NCBI GenBank assembly: GCA_022818135.1
Contig: JAFMSR010000003.1
Location: 16,315,760-16,379,759, forward strand
Length of the DNA stretch: 64,000 nt
DNA from: Saxidomus purpurata
Taxonomy: Eukaryota; Mollusca; Bivalvia; Venerida; Veneridae
Direction: 5' to 3'
A program made the translations under genes and the position numbers. Below, in pieces: positions 62,001 to 64,000 of the stretch (the first letter of the stretch is position 1; every line of letters begins with the position of its first letter). The notes under the pieces are model-generated. The model saw only the letters and a list, made by a program, of their open reading frames with translations. It was not told the DNA's origin and ran no database searches.

Positions 62001-64000
62001 CATGGAGTTGTCATTTTTTGCTTGTCTGAAAATCAAGATCTTTAACAGAAAGAATTAAAAGGTTTGTGATTTTCTGTCTTATTTTTTCAAGAAATTCGGA
62101 AAAAAAGTACCAAATTTAACACATCCCAGAAACCTGTGTATTTCTGATTGACTACTGATTTTCAAGTGGAATAAAATATCTTGAAAACTACTTTTTGTGG
62201 CTTTTGAAGGATTGAAATATTCAGAGAGAAAATAATCTTTGTTCATTTTTGATTAACATCATGTTTTATCTGTTGAGTTTGGTTTGTTTGCACTAAATCA
62301 TTTCCAGGAAAAGGGAAAATCTCAATATTTGCCTGCATGTTTGAAAACTAGTTACGATTGATGAGCCGAAGGTGCCTCGGATGTTGGAATAATGATCGCT
62401 ACTAATAGCGTTATTATTGAATTTTTGTGTTTTTTATAAGGTAGTCAGTTACATTAGATCATTCCAGTCAAATGTTCTCCCGTACTGGAATAAAACATGT
62501 CATTTCCATGATGTATGTAAGTGACACAAGAACTGAAACATTTCTCGGTTTGATCTATTCTCAGATTATCAGAACAGAACAAATTTATTGCCTTACATAT
62601 GGCAGAAGATACTGTGTAATGGGGCTACGGAATGAGACCATGTAAATTAATAATGAACAAACTTCACTATTAGAAATCTTCAGAGTGCCAGCGTTGAAAC
62701 TTACTTTATCATCTTTGTTTTTAGTAATAAATATGTTCTTTAACTTTCCCTGCAAACAAAGGCTGCAAAATGCTAACTTGAATTTTCTTCAGCTTGTTCA
62801 GCTTTGATGTTGATTGGGTATAGTCATTGACTAAAAAACCTTACCCACAGCCGCTCATGGGTTACAGATTCAAGCCATGCTAAAAAAAAGTTTCCCACCA
62901 TTTTCCAACAGACAGAAAAAAGGGTTCTGTCTAAAACTTTTACCGGTTAACTGCTCTACTTGCTCCACATCAGTTCTGAAATTTTGTTTAAAATCTAACA
63001 ATCTTATGATGTCACTCCTCAATTCATATCTTTTTAAAAAAAAAAATGTTCTAGACTTGGAAAAATGCTAGGAAAAACAAATTCAGAGATACAGATACAT
63101 GATTTATTGGTTTTTTAGAAGTGGAACTAGGGAATACATGACAAAAATTTGAAGGCAAATTCTTTTTCGATAGTTAATGGCAGAATTAATTTCATAAGAT
63201 GATTTCAGGATCTCCGTAGAAGACAAAAAATGTAGCCATCATTTTGGGTTTATTGACATTAAAGTGCCTGTCATTTGTAAGAAATGAAGATGGTAGGCAG
63301 CCATAAAAATATTGTGAGGATAATAACAGTGAAGAGCACAGACATATAAGAGGTTTGTTCTTAAGTAATAAACATGAACTGTCAAACATAGACTGTAAAA
63401 GTGTAGTATGAAGACCCTACGTTTTCCTTTTTCAAAGAGCAAAGTGCTAATTTTCATATTTCAGAGTTCAGTATGGGAAGCATTTGTCAAAATACTGTAT
63501 AATTATGCACCTTTGAACTTTTGAATAGTGTCCATAACTTAGCCTTCTATTTCTGTGCTACATTTGCAGAAAGTTTAGCCTCAAGGCTTTACAAGTCTCT
63601 GTCAAGTCTGCTACCAGAAGATCAGTAAAATGCCATTTTGGAGATTAAAAGTGTTACGACCTTGGAGGGGTTTATGTCCACATTCTTTCATATTTTGTTG
63701 CTTTTTCACTTGGACACCGTCAAAACCAGACTTAAAATCCGAGGAAAGGCGCGATATTGAGGTAAAAACAGCTGCTGAAGTGAAGTTTTTGTAGTTGATT
63801 TCCGTTTAAGATTTACATAAAGTTAGTACCGTATATACATTTCAGGTGATTGCCTTGGGTCCCTTTCAGTAAAAGAGGAAAAATGACGCCTAATTTTTTT
63901 CCGATAATCAATGAGAGGCAGTTTTATTTGAATGTGCGGCAGAATTGGTGCCTCGTGCACTCGATCTGCACACAAGTGGAAATCATCATCTGAGGAATTG

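Larger units (their letters stand above)
58452..64000 (+). other. CELF intron downstream of the 83-nt exon (continues past window)
   Basis: Begins with a consensus GTAAGT donor. I looked for the expected short exon coding MHHPIQMKPAD and did not find it. The block holds a degenerate GTTCCAGTTCAGTTAAT minisatellite (59235-59885), a probable repeat fragment near 61680-62000 and otherwise AT-rich sequence. The small open frames around 60494-60896 and 62877-63071 have no recognisable domain. Confidence 0.75.

Noticed and set aside
58452..64000. Next CELF exon (MHHPIQMKPAD)
   Set aside because: Searched by eye for the expected coding motif after the 83-nt exon and not found; it presumably lies beyond the window.

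Overview
The window reads as a piece of an animal nuclear genome. It is AT-rich, has no long open reading frames, is dominated by non-coding DNA and interspersed repeats, and carries recognisable coding sequence only in short exons with GT-AG splice sites. The repeat content (tandem-core elements beginning with a CTCGACTTTT or ATACCCCCAAAA end, tRNA-derived SINEs with a conserved TTCTTCCCAG tail, and short TIR elements ending in ACCCAATTTACAGTA) resembles what I know from bivalve mollusc genomes. A bivalve is therefore my best guess, possibly a heterodont clam. This is inference; no species marker is present.

The only gene I can support is a CELF/Bruno-type RNA-binding protein on the + strand. 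A first exon (40731-40918, ATG at 40735) encodes a short N-terminus and the first part of RRM1. An 83-nt second exon (58369-58451) completes the RNP1 motif and most of the rest of RRM1. A 17.45-kb intron separates them. Both junctions fall in the same frame, and joining them gives an uninterrupted RRM1. The next expected exon is not in the window, so the gene continues beyond 64000. The first exon begins with a splice acceptor, so at least one further exon lies upstream, either undetected here or outside the window.

Layout. 1-40730 is upstream intron or 5' flank without a recognised gene. It contains a 15-bp minisatellite (3242-3697), a long perfect-stem hairpin (6167-6238), several small tandem duplications, SINEs, TIR elements, a CT-repeat block (26395-26553) and a 1.9-kb satellite of 32-bp units with a 477-bp higher-order duplication (37985-39880), which ends about 850 bp before the CELF exon. 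40919-58368 is the CELF intron. It holds two complete elements with tandem cores: a ~1.15-kb element with ~174-bp units (45465-46616) and a ~1.5-kb element with nine 146-bp units (47091-48599). Both have inverted ends, a simple-sequence stretch and a 3' hairpin followed by AGCTCT, an architecture like the Helentron-associated (HINE/pearl) elements. 58452-64000 is the next intron and includes a degenerate GTTCCAGTTCAGTTAAT minisatellite.

I found no CRISPR, operon, rRNA, functional tRNA or transposase/reverse-transcriptase gene. There is no convincing new protein system; the most noteworthy material is structural: the paired tandem-core elements, a dispersed GATCATGATC palindrome family, the 6.2-kb hairpin, the satellite and the UGU-rich tract in front of the second CELF exon.
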